Shown: positions 50,559 through 59,553 of the stretch, piece after piece | Numbering within the stretch: the first letter of the stretch is position 1 | How the letters are laid out: each line of letters begins with the position of its first letter | DNA from: Clostridium puniceum | Lineage (GTDB): Bacteria; Bacillota; Clostridia; Clostridiales; Clostridiaceae | Direction: 5' to 3' | DNA length: 64,000 nucleotides | NCBI RefSeq assembly: GCF_002006345.1 | Contig: NZ_LZZM01000132.1 | Location: 1 to 64,000 of the forward strand | Translations under genes and position numbers: made by a program | The notes under the pieces: generated by a model | Told to the model about the DNA's origin: nothing | Databases searched by the model: none | What the model saw: only the letters and a program-made list of their open reading frames with translations

Positions 50559-52476
50559 TAAGCCCAGAGCAGTGAGAGGACCAGGCGGTAATGGACCAAG
50601 AGGGGCTATGAAGCCTAACAAGGATTCACTAAAAATATTAAAAAGGTTATTAGCTTATGTATTTAAGGAATATAAGTTTCTATTTTTGATTGTATCTGTA
50701 ACTATTGTTATAAGTTCTCTTGCTAATGTTGTTGGTACATTATTTTTAAGAAATTTAATTGATGATTATGTAGTTCCGCTTATGAATAAATCAGGTGCTG
50801 ATTTTGGGCCATTACTTAAGATGATAATTACTATGGCAGTAATTTATTATGTTGGAGTTTTATCAACATATGTATATAGCCGTATTATGATTGTAATTTC
50901 TCAAGGTTCTCTTAAGAAAATAAGAGATGATATGTTTTCTCATATGGAGACTTTACCAATTAAATTCTTTGATACAAATGCACATGGAGATTTAATGAGT
51001 CTTTATACAAATGATACCGATGCATTAAGACAAATGATAAGCCAAGGTATACCACAGTTATTATCTGCAATTATTACTGTTGTTAGTATATTTATTTCTA
51101 TGATTTATTTAAGTTTACCGCTGGCTGGAATTCAAATTTTAATAATATTATTAATGTTTAGAGTTACTAAATCTATTGGTGGAAAAAGTGGAAAATACTT
51201 TGGTCTTCAACAAAAAGATATGGGCGCAGTAAATGGATACATTGAAGAAATGATGGAAGGGCAAAAAGTTGTAAAAGTTTTTTGTCATGAAGACGAAGCA
51301 AAAGTTAAGTTTGATAAGTTAAATGATATGCTGTTTGATAGTGCAAATAATGCAAATAAATATGCCAATGTTTTAATGCCGATTATGGGTAACATAGGCT
51401 ATATTAACTATGTTTTAGCTGCAATAGTTGGAGCAATTCTTGCTATTGGTGGCTTTGGTGGATTTACTATTGGAGCACTGGCTTCATTCTTACAATTAAC
51501 AAGAAGCTTTAGCCAAACAATAAACCAAATGTCTCAACAATTTAACTTTGTAGTTATGGCTTTAGCCGGATCAGAACGTATCTTTAAGCTTCTTGATGAA
51601 AAGCAAGAAATGGATGAAGGATATGTAACTTTAGTTAATGCAGAAGAAGATGAAAATGGAGAATTAACTGAAACTAAAAAACGTACTGGAATCTGGGCAT
51701 GGAAACATCCTCATGAAGATGGTAAGGTTACTTATACAAGACTTTTAGGTGAAGTAGTATTTGATGATGTTGATTTTGGTTACAATGATGAAAAAATAAT
51801 ATTGCATAACATAAAACTTTTTGCGAAACCAGGACAAAAAATAGCTTTTGTAGGATCTACAGGTGCAGGAAAAACTACTATTACAAACTTAATCAATCGT
51901 TTCTATGATATTCAAGATGGTAAAATCAGATATGATGGAATTAATATTAACAAGATTAAGAAAGATGATTTAAGAAGTTCTCTTGGAATAGTGCTTCAAG
52001 ATGCACATTTATTTACAGGAACAGTTGCAGATAACATTAGATATGGGAAATTAGATGCAACAGATGAAGAAGTACATGCAGCGGCAAAACTTGCAAATGC
52101 AGATCAATTTATAAAACATCTCCCAAATGGATATGATACAATACTTACAGGAGATGGAGGAAATCTTTCACAAGGTCAAAGACAGCTTTTAACAATAGCT
52201 AGAGCAGCAATTGCCGATCCACCTGTTTTAATATTGGATGAAGCTACATCTAGTATTGATACAAGAACAGAAAAAATCGTTCAAGATGGTATGGATAAAT
52301 TAATGAATGGTAGAACAGTTTTCGTAATAGCGCATAGACTTTCAACAATTAAAAATTCTGATGTAATTATGGTATTAGACCAAGGAGAAATTATTGAAAG
52401 AGGAAATCATGATGCGTTAATTGAGCAAAAAGGCAAGTATTATCAATTATATACTGGTGCATTTGAATTATCATAA
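50545..52476 (+). CDS. Heterodimeric multidrug ABC exporter, catalytic subunit
   Basis: 643 aa: a Gly/Pro/Arg-rich N-terminal tail (about 1-28), six membrane helices (38-345), an extra segment between membrane and ATPase domains (about 375-405, ELTETKKRTGIWAWKHPHED) and a canonical ATPase. That has Walker A GSTGAGKTT (436-444), the signature LSQGQRQ and Walker B LILDEATSS (Asp565, catalytic Glu566). The LSQGQ signature in place of LSGGQ is usual for this half. It overlaps the upstream gene by 14 bases, so equal synthesis of the two halves is expected. Confidence 0.94.
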   Translation: MSQNNKPRAVRGPGGNGPRGAMKPNKDSLKILKRLLAYVFKEYKFLFLIVSVTIVISSLANVVGTLFLRNLIDDYVVPLMNKSGADFGPLLKMIITMAVIYYVGVLSTYVYSRIMIVISQGSLKKIRDDMFSHMETLPIKFFDTNAHGDLMSLYTNDTDALRQMISQGIPQLLSAIITVVSIFISMIYLSLPLAGIQILIILLMFRVTKSIGGKSGKYFGLQQKDMGAVNGYIEEMMEGQKVVKVFCHEDEAKVKFDKLNDMLFDSANNANKYANVLMPIMGNIGYINYVLAAIVGAILAIGGFGGFTIGALASFLQLTRSFSQTINQMSQQFNFVVMALAGSERIFKLLDEKQEMDEGYVTLVNAEEDENGELTETKKRTGIWAWKHPHEDGKVTYTRLLGEVVFDDVDFGYNDEKIILHNIKLFAKPGQKIAFVGSTGAGKTTITNLINRFYDIQDGKIRYDGININKIKKDDLRSSLGIVLQDAHLFTGTVADNIRYGKLDATDEEVHAAAKLANADQFIKHLPNGYDTILTGDGGNLSQGQRQLLTIARAAIADPPVLILDEATSSIDTRTEKIVQDGMDKLMNGRTVFVIAHRLSTIKNSDVIMVLDQGEIIERGNHDALIEQKGKYYQLYTGAFELS

Positions 52477-52579
52477 GATATACACATATAAAAAAAGCAG
52501 CTATGCTGCAACCAAGAACTTTTCAAATATAAAAAACAAAAAGTACCTTATAAGATAGATAATTTAATAAATATTATAT

Positions 52580-52641
52580 GCTCCTCTTAAAGGAAACAGG
52601 TTAAAAATTAAAAATCTGTCACTAGAAAGAGGAGTATTTTT
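52580..52641 (+). terminator. Terminator-like structure after the ABC exporter
   Basis: GCTCCTCTT (52580-52588) pairs with AAGAGGAGT (52627-52635), followed by ATTTTTG. An inner pairing ACAGGTT with AATCTGT lies inside. Confidence 0.6.
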
Positions 52642-52842
52642 GTGTTCTCGAAATTAAATATATGGTAAAAGAAAATTAGTATGAGTAAAAAGGATATTTA
52701 TGAAAAGCAAAAGAAGTAGTGTTAAAAATCAATATATTTTAAATGTTACATAAATGGTATAATGTGGTATGATTAATTCGTAAAATAAATTTATAATTTA
52801 TAAGATGACTTAGAATGAAGGAGTTATATAAGGGGATACATA

Positions 52843-53568
52843 ATGAATAGTGAGTTAGAGTTATACTTAGAATATACAAGTAAACCTTGGGGAATGTTGA
52901 CTTATAGGGCAGTTTGGAGCCAATTACCACATATAGTTAATTCTAAAATTCTTGATTTTGGAAGTGGTTTTGGAACCACAGCAAATCATTTAGCAAAGAA
53001 CAATGATGTTTTGGCAATAGAACCAAATGCTGATATGGTAGAAGCTAGAATATGTGAAAATAGTTATAAGCAAATTATAGGAAGTATAGAGCAATTAAGA
53101 GAGCAAGAAGATAATTCATTTGATGTTATAGTGTGTCATTGTGTTTTGGAATATTTAAAAGAGAGAAAAGATATATTTAGGGAATTTTGTCGTGTTCTTA
53201 GACCTAATGGAATAATATCAATTCTAAAACATAATTATGCAGGAAAAATTATGCACCAAGTTGTTCGTGAAAATAATACTGATCAAGCTACATATCTTCT
53301 AAATAATGGAACGATTAATATAATGAATTTTGGAGAGGTAAATTATTATGATATAAATGAAATGCTAGAGTGGGCAGAAGATATTGAAATTAGTGTTGAA
53401 AAAATTTTTGGAGTTAGAACTTTTTGGGATTTGCAACAAAATGATTCAAATAAATATGAACCTAATTGGGTCCCCAAAATGATTGAGATGGAAATGAAAG
53501 TATCTCACATAGATGAGTTTATAAAAATATCATATTTTAATCACATTCTACTTAGAAAAAATAGATGA
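52843..53568 (+). CDS. Class I SAM-dependent methyltransferase
   Basis: A 241-aa methyltransferase of the Methyltransf_11/UbiE-like type: motif I KILDFGSGFGTTANHLA (about 35-51), the acidic end of strand 2 AIEPNADMV, motif FDVIVCHCVLEYLKE and LRPNGIISILKHN. GGGGATAC is a weak ribosome site before the ATG; AAGGAG lies further upstream at 52819. Substrate unknown. Alone, downstream of a terminator. Confidence 0.88.
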   Translation: MNSELELYLEYTSKPWGMLTYRAVWSQLPHIVNSKILDFGSGFGTTANHLAKNNDVLAIEPNADMVEARICENSYKQIIGSIEQLREQEDNSFDVIVCHCVLEYLKERKDIFREFCRVLRPNGIISILKHNYAGKIMHQVVRENNTDQATYLLNNGTINIMNFGEVNYYDINEMLEWAEDIEISVEKIFGVRTFWDLQQNDSNKYEPNWVPKMIEMEMKVSHIDEFIKISYFNHILLRKNR

Positions 53569-53707
53569 ATTTTTATGTTGATATATTTTTGCTAAATAAA
53601 AAAACTGATGAAGTCAAAAAAATTCCTTCCATGTAGGCATTATAGTTTTGTCGAACTTATAGTAAAATTTCTTTACATGTGCATGTTAATAATTTCATGA
53701 GATTAGA

Positions 53708-53741
53708 AGTTAGTAATTAATATTAATTACTGACTTTTTTC
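53708..53741 (+). terminator. Intrinsic terminator
   Basis: AGTTAGTAATTA (53708-53719) pairs with TAATTACTGACT (53724-53735), one G-U pair, followed by T5. Confidence 0.75.
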
Positions 53742-53836
53742 ATAAAATTAAAAGTTTTATAAAAACTTTTAAAAAACAATTATGATATAATTGTTTATAT
53801 TAAATTTAATCAATAACAAAGAAAGGAGTCCAATAT

Positions 53837-54196
53837 ATGAATGGATATAGTTACCTAAACGAAAAAGAACAAGTATTTACTAAAGAACGCAGAGTTAATA
53901 AAAGATATAAATATAATCTTAAATTTAAGGTAGAAAGTATAAATCTAAAACATGCAAATTTGGAGGTAAAGGGAATAGATATTTCAATCTCTGGCATGGG
54001 ATTTATATCTGATATGAATTTAAAAGTAAATGATCTGTTGGAAATAGCATTTAACTATAATAATGTAACTATTCCAGTTATAATTAAAATAGAACATGTA
54101 AACTTATATGATTCGGGATTTTTTGTTGGAGGACAGTTTGTGGCTTTACAGGACTCATATAGAAAAATATTAAATGAAAAATATTCATGTAAGTAA
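53837..54196 (+). CDS. PilZ-domain c-di-GMP receptor (119 aa)
   Basis: A single PilZ domain with both c-di-GMP-binding motifs, the R-x-x-x-R type cluster KERRVNKRYKY (about 16-26) and DISISGMGF (about 48-56, family D/N-x-S-x-x-G). AAAGGAG precedes the ATG. It has no output domain, so it would act through protein contact, for example on motility or surface polysaccharide. Together with the GGDEF-EAL and REC-GGDEF-HD-GYP proteins in the window it indicates active c-di-GMP signalling. Confidence 0.88.
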   Translation: MNGYSYLNEKEQVFTKERRVNKRYKYNLKFKVESINLKHANLEVKGIDISISGMGFISDMNLKVNDLLEIAFNYNNVTIPVIIKIEHVNLYDSGFFVGGQFVALQDSYRKILNEKYSCK

Positions 54197-54288
54197 AACA
54201 TCCATATTATAAGAATATTTGAGCTTCTGACTTGAAAAAACTATACGACTATTTATAAGCTATTTTATAAAAATAATAAAGGTGAAAT

Positions 54289-55095
54289 ATGAAGAGTTTT
54301 GAGTTTTGCAATGGAGAAATAGAAGAAAGAAAATTACTGCTGGAAGCACTAAAGATTAATATTAATACAAAAAATATAATTTCATTCGTTGGAGGCGGAG
54401 GTAAAACAAGTTTAATATATGAATTGGGAAATGAATTAAGCGAACTAGGAAAAAAAGTTATAATAACTACTACTACTCATATGTTTATGCCTAAAAGTAA
54501 CGTGGTGCTTACAGGTAAAAGATGCGACATTATTAAATTATTAAATAGTGAAAATATGATTACTGTTGGAATGTTATGTGATGAAAAAAATGTAAAATTA
54601 GAGCTGAATCAATTGAAAAATGAAGACACATTTAGTAACGTTAAAGAAAAAAAATTAAACAAAATAAGAGGATTGCTTGAAAGTACGGCAACATCCCTTA
54701 TTGAATTAGCCGATTTTGTACTTGTTGAAGCTGATGGATCAAGAAGGTTACCTCTAAAAATGCCAGCTTTTCATGAACCGGTAATACTTGAAGGGAGTAA
54801 TTTAGTTATAGGAGTATGTGGAATTGATGCAATAGGAAAAACCATTAAAGAAACATGTCATAGACCTAATTTAGTTTCAAAGTTTTTAGATGTAACTGAA
54901 GAACATATTATAAATGAAAATGATATTGCGAAAATATTACTAAGCGATAAAGGTCAAAGAAAAAATGTAAAATGTGATTATAAAGTGATTGTAAATAAAG
55001 TAGATAATAGGGAAAGCTTTGAAATAGGTAAAAATATTTCATATGAAATTTCTAAATTAGGAACAGATGAATTAATATTAACAACATTTAAATAA
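54289..55095 (+). CDS. yqeC: YqeC, selenium-dependent molybdenum hydroxylase accessory protein
   Basis: The 268-aa protein has the YqeC P-loop (ISFVGGGGKTSLIYELG, about 31-47), ITTTTHMF, LVEADGSRRLPLKMPAFHEP and the middle VNKVD. YqeC, YqeB and YedF accompany SelD in organisms that insert labile selenium into molybdenum hydroxylases such as xanthine dehydrogenase. The yqeB gene follows by 105 bases, with a terminator-like hairpin between. A weak AAGGTGAAAT precedes the ATG. Confidence 0.9.
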   Translation: MKSFEFCNGEIEERKLLLEALKININTKNIISFVGGGGKTSLIYELGNELSELGKKVIITTTTHMFMPKSNVVLTGKRCDIIKLLNSENMITVGMLCDEKNVKLELNQLKNEDTFSNVKEKKLNKIRGLLESTATSLIELADFVLVEADGSRRLPLKMPAFHEPVILEGSNLVIGVCGIDAIGKTIKETCHRPNLVSKFLDVTEEHIINENDIAKILLSDKGQRKNVKCDYKVIVNKVDNRESFEIGKNISYEISKLGTDELILTTFK

Positions 55096-55105
55096 AATAT
55101 AAAAA

Positions 55106-55163
55106 AGCTATGTTTTAAGAGTATGTGGCAATAGGAAGCTAAATTAAAACATAGCTAACTTTT
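55106..55163 (+). terminator. Hairpin between yqeC and yqeB
   Basis: AGCTATGTTTTA (55106-55117) pairs perfectly with TAAAACATAGCT (55145-55156), followed by AACTTTTT. It may partly end transcription inside the cluster. Confidence 0.65.
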
Positions 55164-55200
55164 TAATTCGCTAAGAATTTAACTAAGGAGAATACATATT

Positions 55201-55989
55201 ATGATATTAATAAAAGGCGCTGGAGATTTAGCTACAGGAGTTGCTCATAGATTAAAAAAATGTGGTTTTAATATAGTTATGACAGAAATTTCAGAACCAA
55301 CTATGGTAAGAAGAACTGTAGCCTTTTCACAAGCTGTATATGATAAAGAAGTAGAAGTGGAAGATATAAAGGCAGTACTTGCTTTTGAAAAACAGGATAT
55401 TTATAGCATAATTAAAGATGGAAATATTGCAATATTAGTAGATGAAGAAGCTAAGATTGTAGATCAAATTAGGCCTGAAATAATAATTGATGCCATAATA
55501 GCAAAGAGAAATTTAGGAACTAATATTAATGATGCTAAAATTGTAATAGCACTTGGACCAGGCTTTAGAGCTGGGATTGACTGCCACTGTGTTGTTGAAA
55601 CCAAAAGGGGTCATTATTTAGGAAAAGCAATATATAGTGGAAGTGCAATACCTAATACTGGAGTGCCAGGAGATATTGGCGGATATACGAAAGAAAGAAT
55701 AATTAGAGCAACTGATGATGGAAAAATATCTCCTGTAGCTAATATTGGTGATTATGTTAAAAAGGGAGAGACTGTCGCTTATGTTAATGAAACTCCAATT
55801 TTTGCAGAAATAAATGGAATAGTTAGAGGAATGCTTCAAAAGGATATTAAAGTATTTAAAGGAATGAAAAGTGGAGATATTGATCCAAGATGTGAAAAAG
55901 ATCATTGTTTTACAATTTCAGATAAGGCTAGATCTATAGGGGGAGGAGTTTTAGAGGCAATTTTATATTTAAAGTCCCAGCAGAAATAG
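55201..55989 (+). CDS. yqeB: YqeB, selenium-dependent molybdenum hydroxylase system protein
   Basis: 262 aa, matching the EF2563/YqeB family: MILIKGAGDLATGVAHRLKK with a Rossmann-like start, EISEPTMVRRTVAFSQAVYD, ALGPGFRAGIDCHCVVETKR and a C-terminal AANIG...DYVKKGETVAYV biotinyl-like barrel. It belongs with yqeC and yedF to the selenium-labelled molybdenum-cofactor enzyme pathway. AAGGAG lies before the ATG. Confidence 0.9.
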   Translation: MILIKGAGDLATGVAHRLKKCGFNIVMTEISEPTMVRRTVAFSQAVYDKEVEVEDIKAVLAFEKQDIYSIIKDGNIAILVDEEAKIVDQIRPEIIIDAIIAKRNLGTNINDAKIVIALGPGFRAGIDCHCVVETKRGHYLGKAIYSGSAIPNTGVPGDIGGYTKERIIRATDDGKISPVANIGDYVKKGETVAYVNETPIFAEINGIVRGMLQKDIKVFKGMKSGDIDPRCEKDHCFTISDKARSIGGGVLEAILYLKSQQK

Positions 55990-56118
55990 AGATATGCTTA
56001 TAAACATACAATATTTTAAAGATGTATACTAAATTATAGATTACATTGTTATAAAATGAGTAAAATAAATTCATATGGCTTATGTTATAAGATATATTAT
56101 AGAGAGGAATGAATTTAA

Positions 56119-56724
56119 ATGAATAAAATAATTGATGCAAAGGGCAAGAATTGTCCAATTCCTGTAATAATGGCAAAAAAAGAAATTGATGGAGGAAATA
56201 GTAGCTTTGTAATTGAAGTTGATAATAATATAGCGGTGCAAAATCTACAGAAGCTTGGTAATAGTCAAGGATTTATAACAGAGTTAAAAGAAGATAATCA
56301 GATATTTAAGGTTTATTTTTCAAAGACTTCGGATATGTTCAGAAGTGAAGAGTGTAATGAAATATTAGAAGAAAGAAAAAAGGATTTAGGGACATGGTCA
56401 GTATTTATAGGAAAAGAAATTATCGGTGCAGGTAATGAAGAACTTGGAAAGTCATTAATAAAAATGTACTTTTATACAATTTTAGAAGGGGAGGATTTGC
56501 CAAAATCAGTTTTATTTATGAATGATGGAGTAAAGGTTCCTACATTAAATGAGCAAGCAATAGAGCATTTGAAGGATTTAGAAAAGGAAGGGGTCGAAAT
56601 CTTAGTATGTGGAGCATGCCTTAATTTTTATGGGCTTGAAGAAAACTTAAAGGTAGGAAAAGTAAGTAATATGTATGATATAACAAATCGTATGAAGGAA
56701 GTATCAAAGGTTATTACACTTTAA
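56119..56724 (+). CDS. yedF: YedF, selenium metabolism protein
   Basis: 201 aa in two parts. The N-terminal TusA/SirA-like domain has the motif KGKNCPIPVIMAKKEI (Cys13 in CPxP), and a DsrE-like C-terminal domain carries VLFMNDGVKV and the Cys pair in ILVCGACLNFYGL. The family is restricted to selenium-using organisms and often neighbours selD. GAGAGGAATG precedes the start. It follows yqeB by 129 bases on the same strand. Confidence 0.92.
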   Translation: MNKIIDAKGKNCPIPVIMAKKEIDGGNSSFVIEVDNNIAVQNLQKLGNSQGFITELKEDNQIFKVYFSKTSDMFRSEECNEILEERKKDLGTWSVFIGKEIIGAGNEELGKSLIKMYFYTILEGEDLPKSVLFMNDGVKVPTLNEQAIEHLKDLEKEGVEILVCGACLNFYGLEENLKVGKVSNMYDITNRMKEVSKVITL

Positions 56725-56804
56725 AAAATTACTTACAGTAAATGATGTTGATAAATAAGTGGAATTTGGTGAATTAGAATTTGTAAATTTTGACGTAATA
56801 ATTA

Positions 56805-57071
56805 ATGCATTCAGATGTAAGTTATGAAGAAGCTATAGTCCAATTTTTACAGGATAATCGAATAACGATTGATGATTTTGAGTATGTAGGGAAATGTGAT
56901 TCTGAATGCCATGAATGTGATGCGGAAAGATTTAGTGTCTGGCGTAGGGATATAGGATTTATCGAAGAAGAAAACATTTTTACTTTCGATTTGGATGCGG
57001 CTGATGAAACATTGGATTTCGCTATATACTGGTGTAATAAATGCAATAAATGGACTACTTATATTGAGTAA
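56805..57071 (+). CDS. Small Cys-rich, zinc-ribbon-like protein (88 aa)
   Basis: The product has C-x3-C-x2-C (CDSECHEC, about 30-37) and C-x2-C (CNKC, about 76-79), which could bind one zinc, amid an acidic sequence. No good ribosome site precedes the ATG at 56805 and no other start is evident, so translation start is uncertain; it may be coupled or a relic. It lies between yedF and the second MarR gene. No family recognised. Confidence 0.5.
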   Translation: MHSDVSYEEAIVQFLQDNRITIDDFEYVGKCDSECHECDAERFSVWRRDIGFIEEENIFTFDLDAADETLDFAIYWCNKCNKWTTYIE

Positions 57072-57120
57072 CGCATTATTGTTAAATTATTAATCACTAA
57101 AAATTAAGTAGCAAATTGTA

Positions 57121-57158
57121 AAATCGCATTATTCAAGAGATTGAATTTGCGATTTTTT
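57121..57158 (+). terminator. Intrinsic terminator
   Basis: AAATCGCA (57121-57128) pairs with TGCGATTT (57148-57155), with TTCAA/TTGAA inside, followed by TTT. A near copy of this hairpin follows the MATE gene at 59711. Confidence 0.7.
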
Positions 57159-57391
57159 ACTGTGCAATTCTAAATTTGATGAAGTAAAAGGAGAATATGC
57201 TATAAAAAGGTAATTTTAAGAAAAGATGAAAAGTTTCAATATCAGTGATGATAAAAAGGTGTCAAAATGCAAACATTTTAACTGATAATCAAGGTAAAAA
57301 AGGTACTTTATTAAGCAATGCAATATATTTGAAAGAAATTTATTAAATAGTATGTTTACAAAATAATAAATTTATAAAATAAATTAGATTG

Positions 57392-57420
57392 TTGACAGTT
57401 AGAAGTCTAAGTATTATAAT
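57392..57420 (+). promoter_or_regulatory. Promoter with embedded operator, second MarR gene
   Basis: TTGACA (57392-57397), 17-base spacer, TATAAT (57415-57420). The spacer contains GTTAGA-AG-TCTAAG (57398-57411), the same operator type as at the first MarR locus, so a bound repressor would sit between the two promoter boxes. Confidence 0.8.
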
Positions 57421-57479
57421 CAATTATATCCCTAGTTAGGATAGTAATAATTAATTGAATTTTATTAGGAGAGATAATT

Positions 57480-57911
57480 ATGGAGGATAGAACAAGTAAA
57501 TCAGGCACACCTTTTTCGAATTTGTTTAGGGTTATTGCAATTAAGTTGAAAAATAAAGCGGATAGCAATATTTCAGAGTTAGGATTAAATTCTGAACAGG
57601 GACGTACTATTGGTTATATTAGTGATCATGAAGGAATTATTCAAAAAGATTTAGCAGATTTTTTTAATAAAAGAGGTGCTAGTATTACAAGTATGCTTCA
57701 AGGTCTTGAAAAAAAAGGTTATATTGAACGAAGAATTCCTAAGGATAATGAGAGAGAGAAAAGAGTATATGTTTTACCAAAAGGAAGCGAATTAATTGAT
57801 ACATTTAATTCAAAATTTGAAGAAATAGAAAATGAAATCACTTCTAGTCTTTCACAAGAGGAGATTGAAATATTAAAGAAATTATTAACTAAAATAAATA
57901 AAAATTTATAG
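57480..57911 (+). CDS. MarR-family transcriptional regulator, MATE-linked
   Basis: A 143-aa MarR protein: LNSEQGRTIGYISDHEGIIQ, DLADFFNKRGASITSMLQGL, EKKGYIERRIPKDN and the wing EREKRVYVLPKG, then a C-terminal dimer helix. AGGAGAG precedes the ATG. Its own promoter carries a TTAGA-N2-TCTAA operator, and two more such sites lie in the 270 bases before the MATE gene, so it probably represses itself and the exporter. Confidence 0.92.
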   Translation: MEDRTSKSGTPFSNLFRVIAIKLKNKADSNISELGLNSEQGRTIGYISDHEGIIQKDLADFFNKRGASITSMLQGLEKKGYIERRIPKDNEREKRVYVLPKGSELIDTFNSKFEEIENEITSSLSQEEIEILKKLLTKINKNL

Positions 57912-57952
57912 TCTTATTAACACGATAGTATTCTATCTATCGTTTATATTTA

Positions 57953-57969
57953 TAGTTAGAAATCTAATA
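57953..57969 (+). promoter_or_regulatory. MarR-type operator upstream of the MATE gene (distal)
   Basis: AGTTAGA-AA-TCTAATA. The following stretch TAATTAGTTAGGAAACAGT is echoed at 58143-58163, so the operator region appears duplicated. Confidence 0.6.
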
Positions 57970-58127
57970 ATTAGTTAGGAAACAGTCTGAAGTGTAAGTG
58001 TTGCTATTTTATTATATTAATATTGCTTATAAATTTGAAAAAATTGTAGGAGGTGTTATAAATAAAATCAAAATTAGATAACGCTATTTAGTTTAATTAA
58101 TATCATAGTGTAGTTTTGATTTAGCTT

Positions 58128-58149
58128 AATTATTAGAATTCTAATAATT
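58128..58149 (+). promoter_or_regulatory. 22-bp perfect palindrome before the MATE gene
   Basis: The palindrome centres on TTAGAATTCTAA with arms reaching AATTA/TAATT on each side. It is the best-matched operator of this type in the window and lies 37 bases before the MATE start codon. Confidence 0.7.
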
Positions 58150-58185
58150 AATTATTAAACAGTTTGAATAGGAGGTATTTATATA

Positions 58186-59553
58186 ATGGAAAATTTAAAT
58201 GAAAACTTAGATCAATTTTATTTGGAAAAAGCACCAATAAATAAAGCGATAATGCATCTATCAGTTCCTATGATGCTTGGAATGTCAGTTGGGGTAATTT
58301 ATAATATCATAAATGCTTTTTTTATTGGATTAACTCACGATACTGCAATGTTATCAGCTATAACATTTGGGTTGCCAATAACAACTTTATTAATGGCACT
58401 TGGTAGTATTTGGGGTGTAGGTGGTGGTACGTATATATCTAGATTATTAGGTGGTAAGGAGACAGAAAAAATTAAGAATGTATCCTCATTTGTATTGCAT
58501 GGAAGTTTGTTATTTGGGATTATAGTAGCATTTTTATGTATAGTTTTTATAAATCCGATTACAAGCATTCTTGGAACTGATGCACAAGCGTTTCAACCTA
58601 CAAAAAGTTATATATTATTTCTTTTTATTGTAACTCCAGTTGTTGTTGCTAATTTTACCTTAGAACAAATAATTAGAGGGGAAGGAGCAGCAAAGGAATC
58701 CATGTATGGAATGTTTATTGGTACTGTAACTAATTTAATATTTGATGTACTTCTAATTCTTGTCCTTAATCTTAATGTTGTCGGTGCAGCTTTATCCTTT
58801 GGAATATCAAATTTATTTTCTTTAATGTATTACGTGTGGCATTTGCAAAAAAATAGTGCAAATATAGATTTATCATATAAATATTTTTTGTGGGACAAGC
58901 AAATTATAAAAGAAATATTTGGTATTGGAATATCAGATTTCTTACTAACAAGTTTTTTGATTGTATCCACGTTGTTACTAAATAATTATGCTGTATATTA
59001 TGGAGAGGATGTCATTGCGGCTTTTGGGGTATCTCTTCGTATAGTTCAATTGCCTGAATTTTTATGTATGGGATTATTTATGGGGATAACTCCGTTAATT
59101 GGATATTCTTATGGAGCAAAAAATAAAAACCGCTTGAAAAGTGCGATGAAGCAAACATCAATAGCAATTGCGCTAATTGTATGTATTTTCTCATCAATAG
59201 TTTATGCTTTTAGAGAAGAGGTTTTAGGGTGGTTTACTTCAAGTGAAAATTTAATAGGAATAGGTATGTATATTTTGAGTGTAATGCTTATATCAACTTT
59301 ATTTAATGGCTTTACAGGTTTAATTACCAGCTATTTTCAAGCAACTGGTAAAGCAAAACAAGCAATTGCTATGTCTATTGCACAAGGAATATTATTTATT
59401 CCAACAATCATTATAGCTAATTCTATATTAGGTCTTCATGGTATAATTTTTTCTATGACGATTTCTGAATTTTTAACTTTCCTATTAGGAATTTTGCTAT
59501 ATTTCTATAAAAAGGATACAGATGTTGATGCAGGGGGAGGAATTTTAGAGTAA
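58186..59553 (+). CDS. MATE-family multidrug exporter (455 aa)
   Basis: A 12-helix MATE protein with the two homologous halves: PINKAIMHLSVPMMLGMSVG near the start, GVGGGTYISRLLGGKE (about 80-95), a second copy of the first-helix pattern near 235-255 and GLITSYFQATGKAKQAIAMS. Members export cationic drugs using sodium or proton gradients; the substrate is unknown. TAGGAGGT precedes the ATG. Controlled with the upstream MarR gene as judged from shared operators. A terminator follows at 59711. Confidence 0.93.
   Translation: MENLNENLDQFYLEKAPINKAIMHLSVPMMLGMSVGVIYNIINAFFIGLTHDTAMLSAITFGLPITTLLMALGSIWGVGGGTYISRLLGGKETEKIKNVSSFVLHGSLLFGIIVAFLCIVFINPITSILGTDAQAFQPTKSYILFLFIVTPVVVANFTLEQIIRGEGAAKESMYGMFIGTVTNLIFDVLLILVLNLNVVGAALSFGISNLFSLMYYVWHLQKNSANIDLSYKYFLWDKQIIKEIFGIGISDFLLTSFLIVSTLLLNNYAVYYGEDVIAAFGVSLRIVQLPEFLCMGLFMGITPLIGYSYGAKNKNRLKSAMKQTSIAIALIVCIFSSIVYAFREEVLGWFTSSENLIGIGMYILSVMLISTLFNGFTGLITSYFQATGKAKQAIAMSIAQGILFIPTIIIANSILGLHGIIFSMTISEFLTFLLGILLYFYKKDTDVDAGGGILE

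Larger units (their letters stand above)
57072..57479. other. Intergenic with terminator, possible gene remnant and MarR promoter
   Basis: Contains the terminator at 57121 and the promoter/operator at 57392. Between them (about 57270-57345) a startless frame reads NANILTDNQGKKGTLLSNAI and on to a stop, which looks like the tail of a lost gene. Confidence 0.4.
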
